Positions 29,709 through 39,304 are shown, counted from the first letter of the stretch. The stretch is DNA of 64,000 nucleotides from Fibrobacter sp. (GCA_012523595.1 JAAYIG010000137.1:41164-105163), one strand, 5' to 3'. The notes: generated by a model not told the origin, from the sequence alone. Numbers and translations: made by a program.

Positions 29709-30617
29709 ATGAATTCAATATTAATGCTTCTTCTGGTTTCTATACTTGCTATCCCATCTTCAGCGGATAGTGACAGCAAAAATAAGCCTGTAGAAGGAAA
29801 AGCTGCCAAAAAAATCAAGTTCCATACCGGCCCTGTGACCTGCGGGATAAGTTCCTGGATGAGTCATTATCCCAATCGTGATGCTCTCAACGCCTACAAT
29901 AAACTTGCCTTTGACAGCTATTTTTCTTACGGGAAATTAAAGGGGTTTGTCGGTATTCCGCTTCAGTGTACTGTGGAAAAGAGGGATTCTCTGAATGTCA
30001 ATGGAAAGAAAATCCCCTGTGATACGGTTTTCAGTGCTTTTGCATTAGGAGATTTCACTACCTATGTCGGTTACAAAATCGGAAATATTGAACCGAGAAT
30101 AGGGGTAACATTTCCTCTCTTTTATAAAACCAATACCGGGGTCTGGCTGGGATCAAAGAATGTTGTTTTAAAGACAGGGTTTGGCTTTTCCGGTGATCTT
30201 TATAAAAAGTTAAGGCTCAGGTATGGAGGAGAGATTTACTACAATTTATATGTAGCTGGTTATCCTGAAATAGATGGTTCTCTGGGGAAGAGAGGGAGCT
30301 GGTATATAGATCCCGATATCAAAGTCACATCAAAGGTTACTAAAAAATTGACAGTCGGTTTAGAGACACTCTGTGGGTTTAAGAAACTGTATCCGTCATG
30401 GCTGAAGTACGGCTCTTTCCAGGGCTATGAGCTCTCATCATCGATAGTTCCCCATGCCATATTTTCATACGAATTTTCCTGGAAATACTATATCAGCGGT
30501 AAAGCAGGGTTTGGTGCCGGATTCAAACGCAAGGTTGATTCGTCTCAGGGGGAACATCCGTGGAGACATACCGGGTATGCGTCAAATTTCGGGATCAGTG
30601 TGGGGTTTTATCCCTGA
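29709..30617 (+). CDS. Secreted beta-barrel-like protein, function unknown
   Basis: The 302-residue protein has a signal peptide (SILMLLLVSILAIPSSA) followed by a short Lys-rich linker. Many alternating strands follow, with aromatic girdles such as FDSYFSYGKLKGFVGIPL and LRYGGEIYYNLYVAGY, and it ends ISVGFYP. This composition suggests an outer-membrane barrel. No family was recognised. GGAG lies nine bases before the ATG. It is convergent with the M48 peptidase gene, with only three bases between stops. Confidence 0.62.
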   Translation: MNSILMLLLVSILAIPSSADSDSKNKPVEGKAAKKIKFHTGPVTCGISSWMSHYPNRDALNAYNKLAFDSYFSYGKLKGFVGIPLQCTVEKRDSLNVNGKKIPCDTVFSAFALGDFTTYVGYKIGNIEPRIGVTFPLFYKTNTGVWLGSKNVVLKTGFGFSGDLYKKLRLRYGGEIYYNLYVAGYPEIDGSLGKRGSWYIDPDIKVTSKVTKKLTVGLETLCGFKKLYPSWLKYGSFQGYELSSSIVPHAIFSYEFSWKYYISGKAGFGAGFKRKVDSSQGEHPWRHTGYASNFGISVGFYP

Positions 30618-30620
30618 GAT

Positions 30621-31448
30621 TTAAATCAGCCCCTTAATCTTCTGGTATTCCTCTTTATACAGCAGCGATGTATCGTCTTTAGGAGCTCCGGGGGTTCTGG
30701 AAATCTCCTTTTCGATAGCATTGATACGCTCACTTGTACGCGGGTGGGTGGAGAGAGGCTCGAAAATTTTTGGTTCTTCACTATACTTGTCAAGTAAAAA
30801 TTTAAGAAAATGTTTCATCCCTGCAGGGTTGATTCCAGCATCTGTGGTATACCGAACCGAGTACTTGTCCGCATCGTACTCATCGTTTTTGCTTAATTTC
30901 AGAAATGCCAGGCTTTCAACAAGGTTTGCGATAGCTCCGGCAATTGAGGAGGAGTCGCTGCCAAAGAGGATAGTGTTTACAAGGTTTAAAGCTTCCCCCT
31001 GTACCATCTTGTTAACGCCGTGATAGAGGGTAATGTGCGCGATCTCGTGTGCAAGCACTCCGGCAAGTTCAGATGTGCTCTGGATATTTCTCAAAAGCCC
31101 GGTATAGACAAAAACATGTCCGCCAGGGATCGCAAACGCATTTATTTCATCATCTTTGTCGAGTATTGTGAAGGTGAAAGGAAGGTTCGGGCGCTCATCC
31201 TGAACAGAAGCCAGATACTGTCCAACTGAATCAACGAATCTTATGACAGCCTGGTTTCTATTGTATTGGGGATACTCCCGGGTATCGGAGAGAATCTGTG
31301 CTTTGAAACTGTTTCCCAGTTTTATCTCATCTTCCTCTGATATTAAAAGCGGTCTCAAAGCATTGGTAATCCCCTGACAGGATAGAATGAGAGAAAAAAG
31401 GACCACTGTACAGGAGAAGTAGCGATATCGGGTGAATTGTCTGTTCAT
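30621..31448 (-). CDS. M48-family zinc metallopeptidase, lipoprotein
   Basis: The 275-residue protein has a lipobox (SLILSC) at about residue 24. The zinc motif HEIAH lies in ELAGVLAHEIAHITLYHG, and a third ligand Glu lies in DEYDADKYSVRY. A late THPRTSERI is also typical of the M48C group (BepA/LoiP-like). These periplasmic proteases check outer-membrane protein assembly or degrade damaged envelope proteins. It has no C-terminal TPR domain, unlike BepA, so it is closer to LoiP/YcaL. It stands alone on the minus strand. Confidence 0.85.
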   Translation of the reverse strand: MNRQFTRYRYFSCTVVLFSLILSCQGITNALRPLLISEEDEIKLGNSFKAQILSDTREYPQYNRNQAVIRFVDSVGQYLASVQDERPNLPFTFTILDKDDEINAFAIPGGHVFVYTGLLRNIQSTSELAGVLAHEIAHITLYHGVNKMVQGEALNLVNTILFGSDSSSIAGAIANLVESLAFLKLSKNDEYDADKYSVRYTTDAGINPAGMKHFLKFLLDKYSEEPKIFEPLSTHPRTSERINAIEKEISRTPGAPKDDTSLLYKEEYQKIKGLI

Positions 31449-31747
31449 AGGCTTCTATAAAAAAATATAATCTTGGAAGTATGAAAATGGGTACTTCGTT
31501 TAACATTTGTCCGTAGAAAAAGAGCATGAAAAAGAGGCTCACCGGAGGCGTACAGTGAAGAAATAGAAAGAGGGAATAGAGGGGGGGGGATTACCACAGA
31601 ACACACAGAGAGTGCAGAGCAAAAAGAATGAAAATCCCGAAATTTACACTTCCGACAGTTTTCACTGTTGGCAAAATTTAGTTTATTTTCAAGAACATTT
31701 CAGTCTGAACTGAAAAACAAAAAAATCTTCACCAAAATGCAGATAGG

Positions 31748-32503
31748 ATGTTATTCCCGATGAGATCGGCTCGCCATCTTTCAATAATCTCTTTGTGTTC
31801 ATTTCTGGTTTTTCTGTCTTGCTCCAAACCACCACAAATGGTGGTGCTTCCAAAGGATTTCAAAGTGGGGGCAGGAAGACTGACACTCGGTGTCATGTTT
31901 GATCCGTCACAGCCATTTATCGGCAAACCAAACCTGATCAATTCATCGTTTGGCCCCGGCAACCCCATGGATAATTTCCAGCACTTTTTCAAAGTATCCT
32001 TCAGGGATGCTGTTCTTAGAAATTCTCTTTTTTCCCGGGTGGTATTTACCGATGATTCATTAGGGATGAAAAGCAAAGGGTTTTCGTATAGAAAGAATTA
32101 TCTGGAAATGAAAGTCCCATTGGAGAAACTGGACCGGTTTGTATCCGATGGGATAGACTACCTGATGATAGTGCAGAAGCTTACATTAGATATTGTCGGA
32201 AGTGCCAACTCAGATTTATCCACTTTTAACAGAAGAAGACATGGTAAAATGATGATCGATCATCTTGGGGAAGAGAATAACCGGGAAACATTTGTAAATT
32301 ACAGGTTGAAGCTCTCCGCAAAGGTATTGATTGTAAATTGCTCAAACGACTCCGTAATTACCTTCGGTAATGTAATTACCGACAACAGTGCCGCTGACCT
32401 CTCCAGAAGCGACTGGACTGAAAGTGTAAATGAGTTTGTGGAGGAGATATTTGAGGGGGTTCCGTTTGGCAGGGAGTATGAGAAGAAGGATGGTGAGAGG
32501 TGA
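31748..32503 (+). CDS. Lipoprotein of unknown function
   Basis: This 251-residue protein has a signal with lipobox FLSCSKPP at about residue 25. The mature part has a segment KVGAGRLTLGVMFDPSQPF and alternating strand/helix stretches. It ends with a charged tail, GREYEKKDGER. No family was recognised. The start is taken at the ATG at 31748; the ATG at 31760 also gives a working signal. A run of nine G lies about 160 bp upstream. Confidence 0.55.
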   Translation: MLFPMRSARHLSIISLCSFLVFLSCSKPPQMVVLPKDFKVGAGRLTLGVMFDPSQPFIGKPNLINSSFGPGNPMDNFQHFFKVSFRDAVLRNSLFSRVVFTDDSLGMKSKGFSYRKNYLEMKVPLEKLDRFVSDGIDYLMIVQKLTLDIVGSANSDLSTFNRRRHGKMMIDHLGEENNRETFVNYRLKLSAKVLIVNCSNDSVITFGNVITDNSAADLSRSDWTESVNEFVEEIFEGVPFGREYEKKDGER

Positions 32504-33234
32504 TTTGGGGGGAGCTCCCTAGAATAATATGCCATTATCAATGCAGATGTCACGACACTGAAATTTTTAAGCATGTTGTTGATCTATTGAAGAATTGTGA
32601 GATAATTGAATCCATTTTGTAGCGAGGATGGTTCATAAGGTAATTAAAAATACTGAATAGCAGTGGTGTTATTCAGGTAATCAAATACCTGAAACGCTCC
32701 GGTACACTGATATGTTTCGATGATAGGGAAACTGCCTGAAGCATAAGATGGCGAGGAACACTCTGATTCTCCTGTCATTTTCACGCCGTCCATAGTAATG
32801 ATACGTTGTCAATTGAAAGTATTGGCTATTTCAGAATTGTTTACTTGAAAGGGGCTGAATATGCTAAAAAAAGGATTTTTGTAATTTTTACATTGTCACT
32901 TTTCTCTGTAGCGTTCACAAAACCGTGTGGTTATCATAAATAAGCTGTGATATTTGAAAACTTCTCAGTTTACGATATCCGCCATGTTTTGGAATGAGGC
33001 CATCCATATTTCAGGGCCTTTCGATTTATGGTGAAACTATTTCAGGGATTTTCAGATTTAGAAGAGGGAAAACTATTTGTGTAGAATAGAAGAAAAATTA
33101 CAGTATACCTGAGGACAACCTGGGCTCTCATCATAACACCCATCTTAAATTCCCCTCTCCCCATATCATATTTTAATTGAACCACTGTATACTCACATAA
33201 CAACAAACTTTTCTCAATTTTCAGAGGGGGAAAA
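32504..33234. other. Gene-free stretch upstream of the GH26 gene
   Basis: No coding sequence is supported in these 731 bp. A hairpin TTCAGGTA-ATCAAA-TACCTGAA (32672-32693) without a T-run is the only clear structure. The rest is AT-rich and probably carries the GH26 promoter. GAGGGGG lies just before the GH26 ATG. Confidence 0.45.
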
Positions 33235-34983
33235 ATGAAAAGTCTGTTCATCAAAAAGGCCGTCCATTCACTTTCCATATTTGCAGTGAATGGGATTGTA
33301 TGTTTACTTCTCTTACTGGCACCATCTTCTGTGAGAGCCGCCTATTCCATTCCGGTACAGGTCGAAGCCGAAGATCTGTTGTTAAGTAACGGGGCTACTG
33401 TTACCACCAATGTCTATGGAACCGAATATCCCGGGTATTCCGGGGAAGGATTTGTATGGGTATCCAATTCCGGTACATTGGCATTTGAGGTTACAATAAC
33501 GGAAAAAGGGATGTATGAGCTGTCAACAAGATGCTGGATGTACCTGGGGGAGGAGGGTGACACAAGACTTCAGGCTGTAACCGTAAATGGCAAAAAAATC
33601 GGGGATTTCTATATCCCAAACAAAAACGAATGGATTGATTTCAGTTTCGGATTTACTTTCCTTGAGGCAGGTACGGCAAAAATCGAGATTGGTACCTCAG
33701 GAAGCTGGGGATTTATCCTTTATGACAAAGTAACATTTGACCATGCAGATATGCCTGATCTTAACATTTCACCCGCGACCTGTGATCCAAATGCGACACC
33801 CGAGACAAAGGCACTCAAGCAATACCTTACCAGTGTGTATGGAAAGTTTGTCATCTCCGGACAGCAGGAGATTTACGGTGGGGGAAATGACGGCAATATG
33901 GAGCTGGAGTTTGAATATATCTATGAAAAGACCGGTAAATATCCTGCGATCAGAGGCTTTGACCTGATGAACTATAATCCTTTGTATGGATGGGAGGATA
34001 GTACGACGGCCAGGATGATAAAGTGGGTAAGGGAGCGCAATGGTATCGCGACTGCATCATGGCATATTACCGTACCGCAAAATTTTACAAATTATACTCT
34101 CGGGGAGTTCGTTGATTGGCAACAGTGCACATATAAACCTACTGCCAGTTTTAAAACTGCAAATTGCCTCAATGAAACTACCAAAGAACATGCATACCTG
34201 ATGATGGCCATTGATTCTCTTGCAAAGCAGCTTCTCATTCTCCAGGAGGCAAAAGTTCCTGTCCTGTTCCGTCCTTTCCATGAGGCAGAGGGGAATAACA
34301 ACACAGACGGCTCAGGGGCGTGGTTCTGGTGGGGATCGGGAGGCGCGGAAGTCTACAAGCAACTCTGGAGATTGCTTTATACTACTCTGACGGAAAAATA
34401 CGGGCTTCACAATCTGATCTGGGAGGTTAATCTATACACCTATGCAAATTCTTTCGAATGGTATCCCGGAGATGACTGTGTAGACATAGTCGGCTATGAC
34501 AAGTATGAGGGATCTCCCTACACATGGGAAACAAGTGCTGTAACAACGGTATTTCTATCTCTGGTCAATTACACAAATGATACAAAGATGGTTGCCCTGA
34601 CCGAAAACGATGTCATACCGGATATCCAGAACATTGTCAATGAGGGAGCCTGGTGGCTGTATTTCTGCCCCTGGTATGGTGAATTTCTCATGAGTTCAAG
34701 ATACAATGACCCGGTATTGCTTAATACTATTTATAACAGTGAGTATGTAATAACTCTGGATGAGCTCCCGGCAGATTTATATACAAAGTCAGTAAATACG
34801 GTTGTCAATAAAAGATATACAGTTTATAAAAGATCTGAGCAACCCCGCACACTTCTGATACTAAACAACAGCTCATCAAAACAGCTTTCAGGTAAGAGAG
34901 ATTTTTTCTCGTTGTCGGGAAGAAGAGCGGATATGAAGTCGCGGAAGATTTTAAATAAGGGCATTTATATAAAAAAGAAATAG
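33235..34983 (+). CDS. Secreted GH26 beta-mannanase-like enzyme with N-terminal CBM
   Basis: The 582-residue protein has a signal peptide (residues 1-37). A carbohydrate-binding beta-sandwich follows at about 40-170, beginning VQVEAEDLLLSNG, which is CBM6/35-like. A GH26 catalytic domain spans about 190-500. The acid/base is E350 in RPFHEAEG and the nucleophile is E457 in ALTEND, both in standard GH26 context. GH26 enzymes mostly cut beta-mannans. The protein ends with FFSLSGRRADMKS and NKGIYIKKK, a tail shared in pattern with other secreted enzymes here and resembling type IX secretion C-terminal signals. A GAGGGGG site precedes the ATG. Confidence 0.85.
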   Translation: MKSLFIKKAVHSLSIFAVNGIVCLLLLLAPSSVRAAYSIPVQVEAEDLLLSNGATVTTNVYGTEYPGYSGEGFVWVSNSGTLAFEVTITEKGMYELSTRCWMYLGEEGDTRLQAVTVNGKKIGDFYIPNKNEWIDFSFGFTFLEAGTAKIEIGTSGSWGFILYDKVTFDHADMPDLNISPATCDPNATPETKALKQYLTSVYGKFVISGQQEIYGGGNDGNMELEFEYIYEKTGKYPAIRGFDLMNYNPLYGWEDSTTARMIKWVRERNGIATASWHITVPQNFTNYTLGEFVDWQQCTYKPTASFKTANCLNETTKEHAYLMMAIDSLAKQLLILQEAKVPVLFRPFHEAEGNNNTDGSGAWFWWGSGGAEVYKQLWRLLYTTLTEKYGLHNLIWEVNLYTYANSFEWYPGDDCVDIVGYDKYEGSPYTWETSAVTTVFLSLVNYTNDTKMVALTENDVIPDIQNIVNEGAWWLYFCPWYGEFLMSSRYNDPVLLNTIYNSEYVITLDELPADLYTKSVNTVVNKRYTVYKRSEQPRTLLILNNSSSKQLSGKRDFFSLSGRRADMKSRKILNKGIYIKKK

Positions 34984-35081
34984 AAAAAATATCGGGCTGA
35001 GACGATGACAAGAGAATATTAATAGATATTAACATAATTTCTATATATTGTTGAACTATGGTAAATAATAATAAGAAAATG

Positions 35082-35212
35082 GGTAGGGGCCGTGTTCCTG
35101 GCCCCTAAAACCCCCGCTGAAGGTAATGAATCATTATTCATGCCGGAAGACCGTCATGGGTAAGACTTCCTACGTGACAGATGTTTATTACATGCAGCAT
35201 TTTTCTTTCCGC
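35082..35212. repeat. Mosaic repeat block A, copy 2
   Basis: It is nearly identical to copy 1, including GGGGCCGTGTTCCTGGCCCC and ATTATTCATGCCGGAAGACC. A few substitutions lie in the right half. It directly follows an AT-rich stretch after the GH26 gene. Confidence 0.85.
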
Positions 35213-35270
35213 ATTTCTCATACATTAATCATTTCAATCAACTAATCACAAAATTACAGTTCAGATTCAT

Positions 35271-35437
35271 ATCCTGTATACAATATTCGTTTCTTCTTCC
35301 ACCAGTAAAGATTAAGAAGCCCTTTTGCCTTACCCGATTTGTAGCCGTTTCCCGCAGTGCACAACAATGTGTCAACACAGAGGGGGTGGTGGAAGGCCAC
35401 CGTCTTTCGGTGGGCTGGAACCAGGGGGAAGACCTCC
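35271..35437. repeat. Mosaic repeat blocks B and C, copy 2
   Basis: Block B (35271-35389) matches copy 1 end to end. After a short hairpin-like GCCACCGTCTTTCGGTGGGC, block C (35411-35437, TGGGCTGGAACCAGGGGG onward) matches 43081-43106. Copies differ in which blocks they keep. Confidence 0.7.
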
Positions 35438-35592
35438 CACACATTATTTTTTTAAAGGACAAATTATTTTTCCGCATTAGCTTTAAATTCAACAATTTGT
35501 CCTATATCAGCAAAAGCAGGAACCCAGACTTTCTGAATGAAACCAGGCGATTATGTAACATTTCCCCATTCCGAATCGTTTATTTTTCAGAT

Positions 35593-37227
35593 ATGGAAAA
35601 ATTCCTCCAAAAGCTGAGCTTTATTAAGCAAAACCCGGTAGTTTCCGTCACGATCATATTTGTGGTGATTTGCATAACCATGACCCTGGCGATCTCATTC
35701 TTTGCCATCAAAAACACTGTTATCAATTTTAAATACCGCGATATATGTCCCGACTATTTTGCATCACTTGAAGCCTATGTGGTGGGGCCGGATGGAAAGG
35801 GGCTGGATTCGGTTTCCGTTACAATGCGCGACAATTCCAACATTAATCTGATCTACCGGACCTTTACAGACAGTACCGGAAGATTCATGCTCTTTAATGA
35901 TTTCAATACCTTTGCACTGTACGAGACTCCGTTTACTTATTATCTGTTTGTGGCGCTCAATGGCAATCAGGATACTGTCCGCTACAAGTTCAGGCGGTAC
36001 AGAGTCTGCCATTTTGAAAAATTAGAAGGCCCAGACACTATTATTTTCGATCCTTTTAAAAACAGTAATGTCAACCTTGCACTCCATGAACCGTCAAATG
36101 TCAGCCTGTCCTCTGTAACTGATGATACTCCCTATGAGAGAATCGCCCTTTTGTCCACTAAACCCGGTTTTATCTCACGGTCTGTCGAGGGATGGGAAAA
36201 GGTCCTTTACGGCAGCATTTTGATTGGAGACAAGAGGATAGGTGTAGCAGCAGTCAAAAACCATCAAAACAATCCGGAATACAGCAGGTTTTCAGTGTAC
36301 TATATCATTGACAGAAACGGTAATTCGGATCTTTCTGATGACCAGGTAAGCTTCTGGCAGGTAAATGATGACGGATCGGAAGCTGATTGCTCGGTCCGGG
36401 ACTGCTTCAGTGAAGACAGCATTGTAATAAACGGATCTGCAGTGCGTTTACAGATTAAATTAAGGGGGTTTGGTACCGACAACCCTGTACTTGATTACCG
36501 CAATAACAGCATTATCCAGGGATATTATTCGCTGACTGGAAAGAAAATAAAGGCGCTTCTCTGGGACAGGGGGATGACCGGTTTCAGGGAGAGATCGGGG
36601 ATCAGAATCGGGCTGGATCTCGATGGAAACGGGAATGTGGATTTCCGTGAGGGATCATCTGAGATGTTTGAAAACGCCACGCAAGCCATAGTAATTGACA
36701 CTCTGACATTCCGTATCGATTCCATATTGAATAACGGAATCACTGTAAGAGGCAGGAGACTTTATGGAGGGTCGGTTAAACGCACAAGCGTCTCTGTTGG
36801 TGATATGGTACCCAGGGTTGAGGGATATTTTTTACAGAAATTCAATCTCTGGAAAGAGTGTTCAGCCAACGATATTGTAGCACTTTACTTCTTTGAGGGC
36901 GATTCAAAGCTCAACATGAAAGACAGGAATCTGCTTTCATTTATAGAGTCTGCCGGCCTTTACTACAAAAGAATAAGCCTGGTCGGAATAAACCGCAGGA
37001 CAAGTGGTGAGCCTTATACGGAATTACCGGTGATAGAGGAGAATCTGGGCTGGGATGGGCCGATGGTGAGAGCGCTTCACAATCACAGAGACAGGGAACT
37101 GATCTGTGTTGACAGCACAGGAGTTATTGTCTGCCGCGGAGTCCCGGGGAATGATCTCTTTAAGCAGTTCCTGGAGAAAACTGGGGCTGGGGCAGAGAAG
37201 GCTTCTTCTACCAGCAGGGTACGATAG
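35593..37227 (+). CDS. Membrane-anchored protein with thioredoxin-like C-terminus
   Basis: From the ATG at 35593 the protein has 544 residues. One membrane helix lies near residues 20-42 (VVSVTIIFVVICITMTLAIS). A carboxypeptidase-regulatory-like beta domain follows (LEAYVVGPDGKGLDSVSVTM), then a long region with D-x-N-G-N-x-D calcium-loop-like motifs (DRNGNSDLSDDQ and DLDGNGNVDF). The last 110 residues look like a TlpA/AhpC-type thioredoxin-like fold (LICVDSTGVIVCRG), without a visible CxxC. The final codons read into a TACGA octamer array that supplies the stop. The frame upstream of 35593 is repeat sequence. No function is assigned. Confidence 0.6.
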   Translation: MEKFLQKLSFIKQNPVVSVTIIFVVICITMTLAISFFAIKNTVINFKYRDICPDYFASLEAYVVGPDGKGLDSVSVTMRDNSNINLIYRTFTDSTGRFMLFNDFNTFALYETPFTYYLFVALNGNQDTVRYKFRRYRVCHFEKLEGPDTIIFDPFKNSNVNLALHEPSNVSLSSVTDDTPYERIALLSTKPGFISRSVEGWEKVLYGSILIGDKRIGVAAVKNHQNNPEYSRFSVYYIIDRNGNSDLSDDQVSFWQVNDDGSEADCSVRDCFSEDSIVINGSAVRLQIKLRGFGTDNPVLDYRNNSIIQGYYSLTGKKIKALLWDRGMTGFRERSGIRIGLDLDGNGNVDFREGSSEMFENATQAIVIDTLTFRIDSILNNGITVRGRRLYGGSVKRTSVSVGDMVPRVEGYFLQKFNLWKECSANDIVALYFFEGDSKLNMKDRNLLSFIESAGLYYKRISLVGINRRTSGEPYTELPVIEENLGWDGPMVRALHNHRDRELICVDSTGVIVCRGVPGNDLFKQFLEKTGAGAEKASSTSRVR

Positions 37228-37291
37228 TACGACAATACGACAGTACGACAATACGAGGGCACGACATTACGATGTTACGACAAAACGACTG
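37220..37291. repeat. TACGANNN octamer array, nine units
   Basis: Nine units of 8 bp follow with almost no deviation: TACGATAG, TACGACAA, TACGACAG, TACGACAA, TACGAGGG, CACGACAT, TACGATGT, TACGACAA, AACGACTG. The first unit contains the stop codon of the preceding gene. Confidence 0.8.
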
Positions 37292-37387
37292 CACTTCAAC
37301 ACATGTAAACCCTGAAAAATCGGGGCAAATAGAAAACAATGAGATTTTATTTTCCTGCAAGCCCGGTTCAGGGCTTAGTCTGGTAGA

Positions 37388-37408
37388 GGCGGCATTAATG
37401 CCGCCTTT
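37388..37408 (+). terminator. Hairpin between convergent genes
   Basis: GGCGGCATTAATGCCGCC is a perfect palindrome followed on the plus strand by TTTC. It adjoins the stop of the minus-strand hydrolase gene, so it probably ends transcripts arriving from the left. Confidence 0.55.
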
Positions 37409-38142
37409 CATTGCATGTCTCTAATTCTTACCTCTATATCCTTGTCATTTTTAAGCAGTTCAGTAAGCCTGGAAATCTCCGTATCACCGAAATGGTAGGG
37501 GTAAAAGATCTTCGGTTTTACAGCCCTGGCAGCATCCGCCGCCATCTCAGGAGTCATCGTGTACGGAAGATTTACAGGAAGGAAAGCGATGTCGATTCGC
37601 TTAAACTGCTTCATTTCAGGGATATTTTCCGTGTCTCCTGCAATATAGATTTTTTTGCCTTTTATGGTGACGATATACCCGTTTCCTTCACCTTTGGGGT
37701 GAAAAGGCTGGCCATTATCTCTTTTATGCACAATGTTGTATGCAGGCACAGCTTTTATCTCGATTCCCTTTATTTTTTTACTGTCACCGTTTTTCATGAC
37801 AACTGCATCTTTCAAGCTTCCGGCAACAGTTTGCGTACCTACAATCACTGTTCCCTGCTTGAGAATCTGATTCAACGCGGCAGTATCAAGGTGATCCTGG
37901 TGATGATGGGTGATAAGCACCAGATCAGCATCCGGTAAAGTCGAGTAATCGGCTACTTTGCTGTAGGGATCCACATGAACAACCGTACTATCAAAAGTAA
38001 ACATCAGGCTGCCATGCCCCAAAAAGGTGATCATCAGATTGCCCGATGAGGTAGAAATGGTGTCTGTCTGATATTGCTTCTGTGCGTGTGAGAAAGTTGA
38101 CAATGCGAAAATAACCAGCAGAGGTGCAAAGACATGTCTCAT
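37408..38142 (-). CDS. Secreted metallo-beta-lactamase-fold hydrolase
   Basis: The ATG at 38142 (preceded by AAGGAGG) gives 244 residues with a signal peptide ending SHAQ. The metal-binding motif THHHQDHLD, an earlier FLGHGSLM, and AGDTENI are those of the MBL-fold UPF0173/UlaG-like group. YPYHFGDTE supplies a further His. Known members hydrolyse lactones, phosphodiesters or unknown substrates. The exported location is less common for UPF0173-type proteins. It ends just before a hairpin and follows the phosphatase-like gene 26 bp downstream on the same strand, so the two may be co-transcribed. Confidence 0.78.
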   Translation of the reverse strand: MRHVFAPLLVIFALSTFSHAQKQYQTDTISTSSGNLMITFLGHGSLMFTFDSTVVHVDPYSKVADYSTLPDADLVLITHHHQDHLDTAALNQILKQGTVIVGTQTVAGSLKDAVVMKNGDSKKIKGIEIKAVPAYNIVHKRDNGQPFHPKGEGNGYIVTIKGKKIYIAGDTENIPEMKQFKRIDIAFLPVNLPYTMTPEMAADAARAVKPKIFYPYHFGDTEISRLTELLKNDKDIEVRIRDMQ

Positions 38143-38167
38143 AGAGTCCTCCTTAGTGTTCACTTAA

Positions 38168-39304
38168 CTATCTGTTTCTGATTCTATAAAGATATATTCC
38201 AGTTGCCCTGTTTTTAACTGATATCCGGTTCAAATCTGAAGAACCTTCCTGTTCAACAATATGTTCTGGACGGGACCGCTTTCCAGAGAGACTGAAACAC
38301 TCTACAAGTGTGCCTGAAGGCAGATTGTTGAAAACTACTCTTTTATCAAAAACCGGACTTTTAATTATGTCATCTATAACGATTGGAGCATTTCTGAAAA
38401 TCTCATGCATAACCTTACCCTCTGCTCCCGGTATGCTGAAATTAGCAATGTAACCGATAGTAGGCGCAATGTCAATCAACTCTCTTGGGATTGCAGAACT
38501 GTGATTAATCTTTATACCTGGGCCAATAGCAATAAACATTATATGGGTACAACCTTCACAATCATCACCATGAGAATAGAAATCATGAGTATGGCGTCCG
38601 TGGTCGTTTGTAATGAAAAGTGTAGTGGTATTACGCAGAACCGGATCATTCTGGATTGCACGCCAGATCTCTCCGATGAAATCATCTGTTTTTTTAATTT
38701 TTTCTATGTAGCCATTCCAGTCTCCTGAATGCCCCATTTCATCGGGTCCAGCATAATTGATCAGCATCAGCGAAGGGCGCTCTCTGAGAATGTATTCGAT
38801 TGCAAGGGCATGGGTGATGCTGTCGTCCCTTATCCCATCATTGCCGCAGTCAACAGTAGGAAGATATTTACCGGACCAGAATGGATCTGATGTATTGGCG
38901 AGTATATCAAGTTTTTTCTTAGAACAAAGCACAATACAAGATGAGGAATCTGTTCTTTTTTCCTTACGATAATACTGGAAAATGGATGGCGAGGTTGGCA
39001 GCATCGACCCGTCATTGGAGAGATCCTGATGTGTACCGGTTGTGATTCCGGAGTGACCGGGAATTGTTTCAGAGATCAATGTGTGTGCAGAGCAGGGTAA
39101 AAAGGTACGGAAATTTGTCAGAGTCGTTCCTTGTCTGGCCAGTGCTGCAATGTTGGGGACATTTGATTTGTCTCCCATTGTTTCAGAATACCTCGCGCCG
39201 TCCATTACCACTATGACAACATGGTCCGATGCAAGAGAAAGACAGTGTAGCAGGAATAAATATACAAATGAGACTGCAGGAGGACGGACAGGTGGTATAG
39301 TCAT
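38168..39304 (-). CDS. Secreted alkaline phosphatase-superfamily protein with C-terminal tail
   Basis: This 378-residue protein has an export signal and then VVIVVMDGARYSETMG, the metal-binding opening of the alkaline phosphatase/sulfatase/phosphodiesterase superfamily. The probable nucleophile lies in IPGHSGITTG. Metal ligands are visible in GPDEMGHSGDW and ITNDHGRHTHDF. The substrate is not clear; nucleotide pyrophosphatase-, sulfatase- and phosphoglycerate-mutase-like enzymes share the fold. The end has CFSLSGKRSRPE and ATGIYLYRIRNR, matching the sorting-tail pattern of neighbouring enzymes. The MBL hydrolase gene follows it. Confidence 0.72.
   Translation of the reverse strand: MTIPPVRPPAVSFVYLFLLHCLSLASDHVVIVVMDGARYSETMGDKSNVPNIAALARQGTTLTNFRTFLPCSAHTLISETIPGHSGITTGTHQDLSNDGSMLPTSPSIFQYYRKEKRTDSSSCIVLCSKKKLDILANTSDPFWSGKYLPTVDCGNDGIRDDSITHALAIEYILRERPSLMLINYAGPDEMGHSGDWNGYIEKIKKTDDFIGEIWRAIQNDPVLRNTTTLFITNDHGRHTHDFYSHGDDCEGCTHIMFIAIGPGIKINHSSAIPRELIDIAPTIGYIANFSIPGAEGKVMHEIFRNAPIVIDDIIKSPVFDKRVVFNNLPSGTLVECFSLSGKRSRPEHIVEQEGSSDLNRISVKNRATGIYLYRIRNR

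Larger units (their letters stand above)
34984..35592. other. Gap with mosaic repeat copy 2
   Basis: Block A copy 2 (35082-35212), block B copy 2 (35271-35389) and block C (35411-35437) occupy most of the gap. No gene is seen. A frame that enters the next gene from 35386 is only the repeat read in frame. Confidence 0.55.

Noticed and set aside
35386..35592. N-terminal extension of the thioredoxin-like membrane protein gene
   Set aside because: The segment is repeat block C and AT-rich spacer. The ATG at 35593 directly precedes the membrane anchor.
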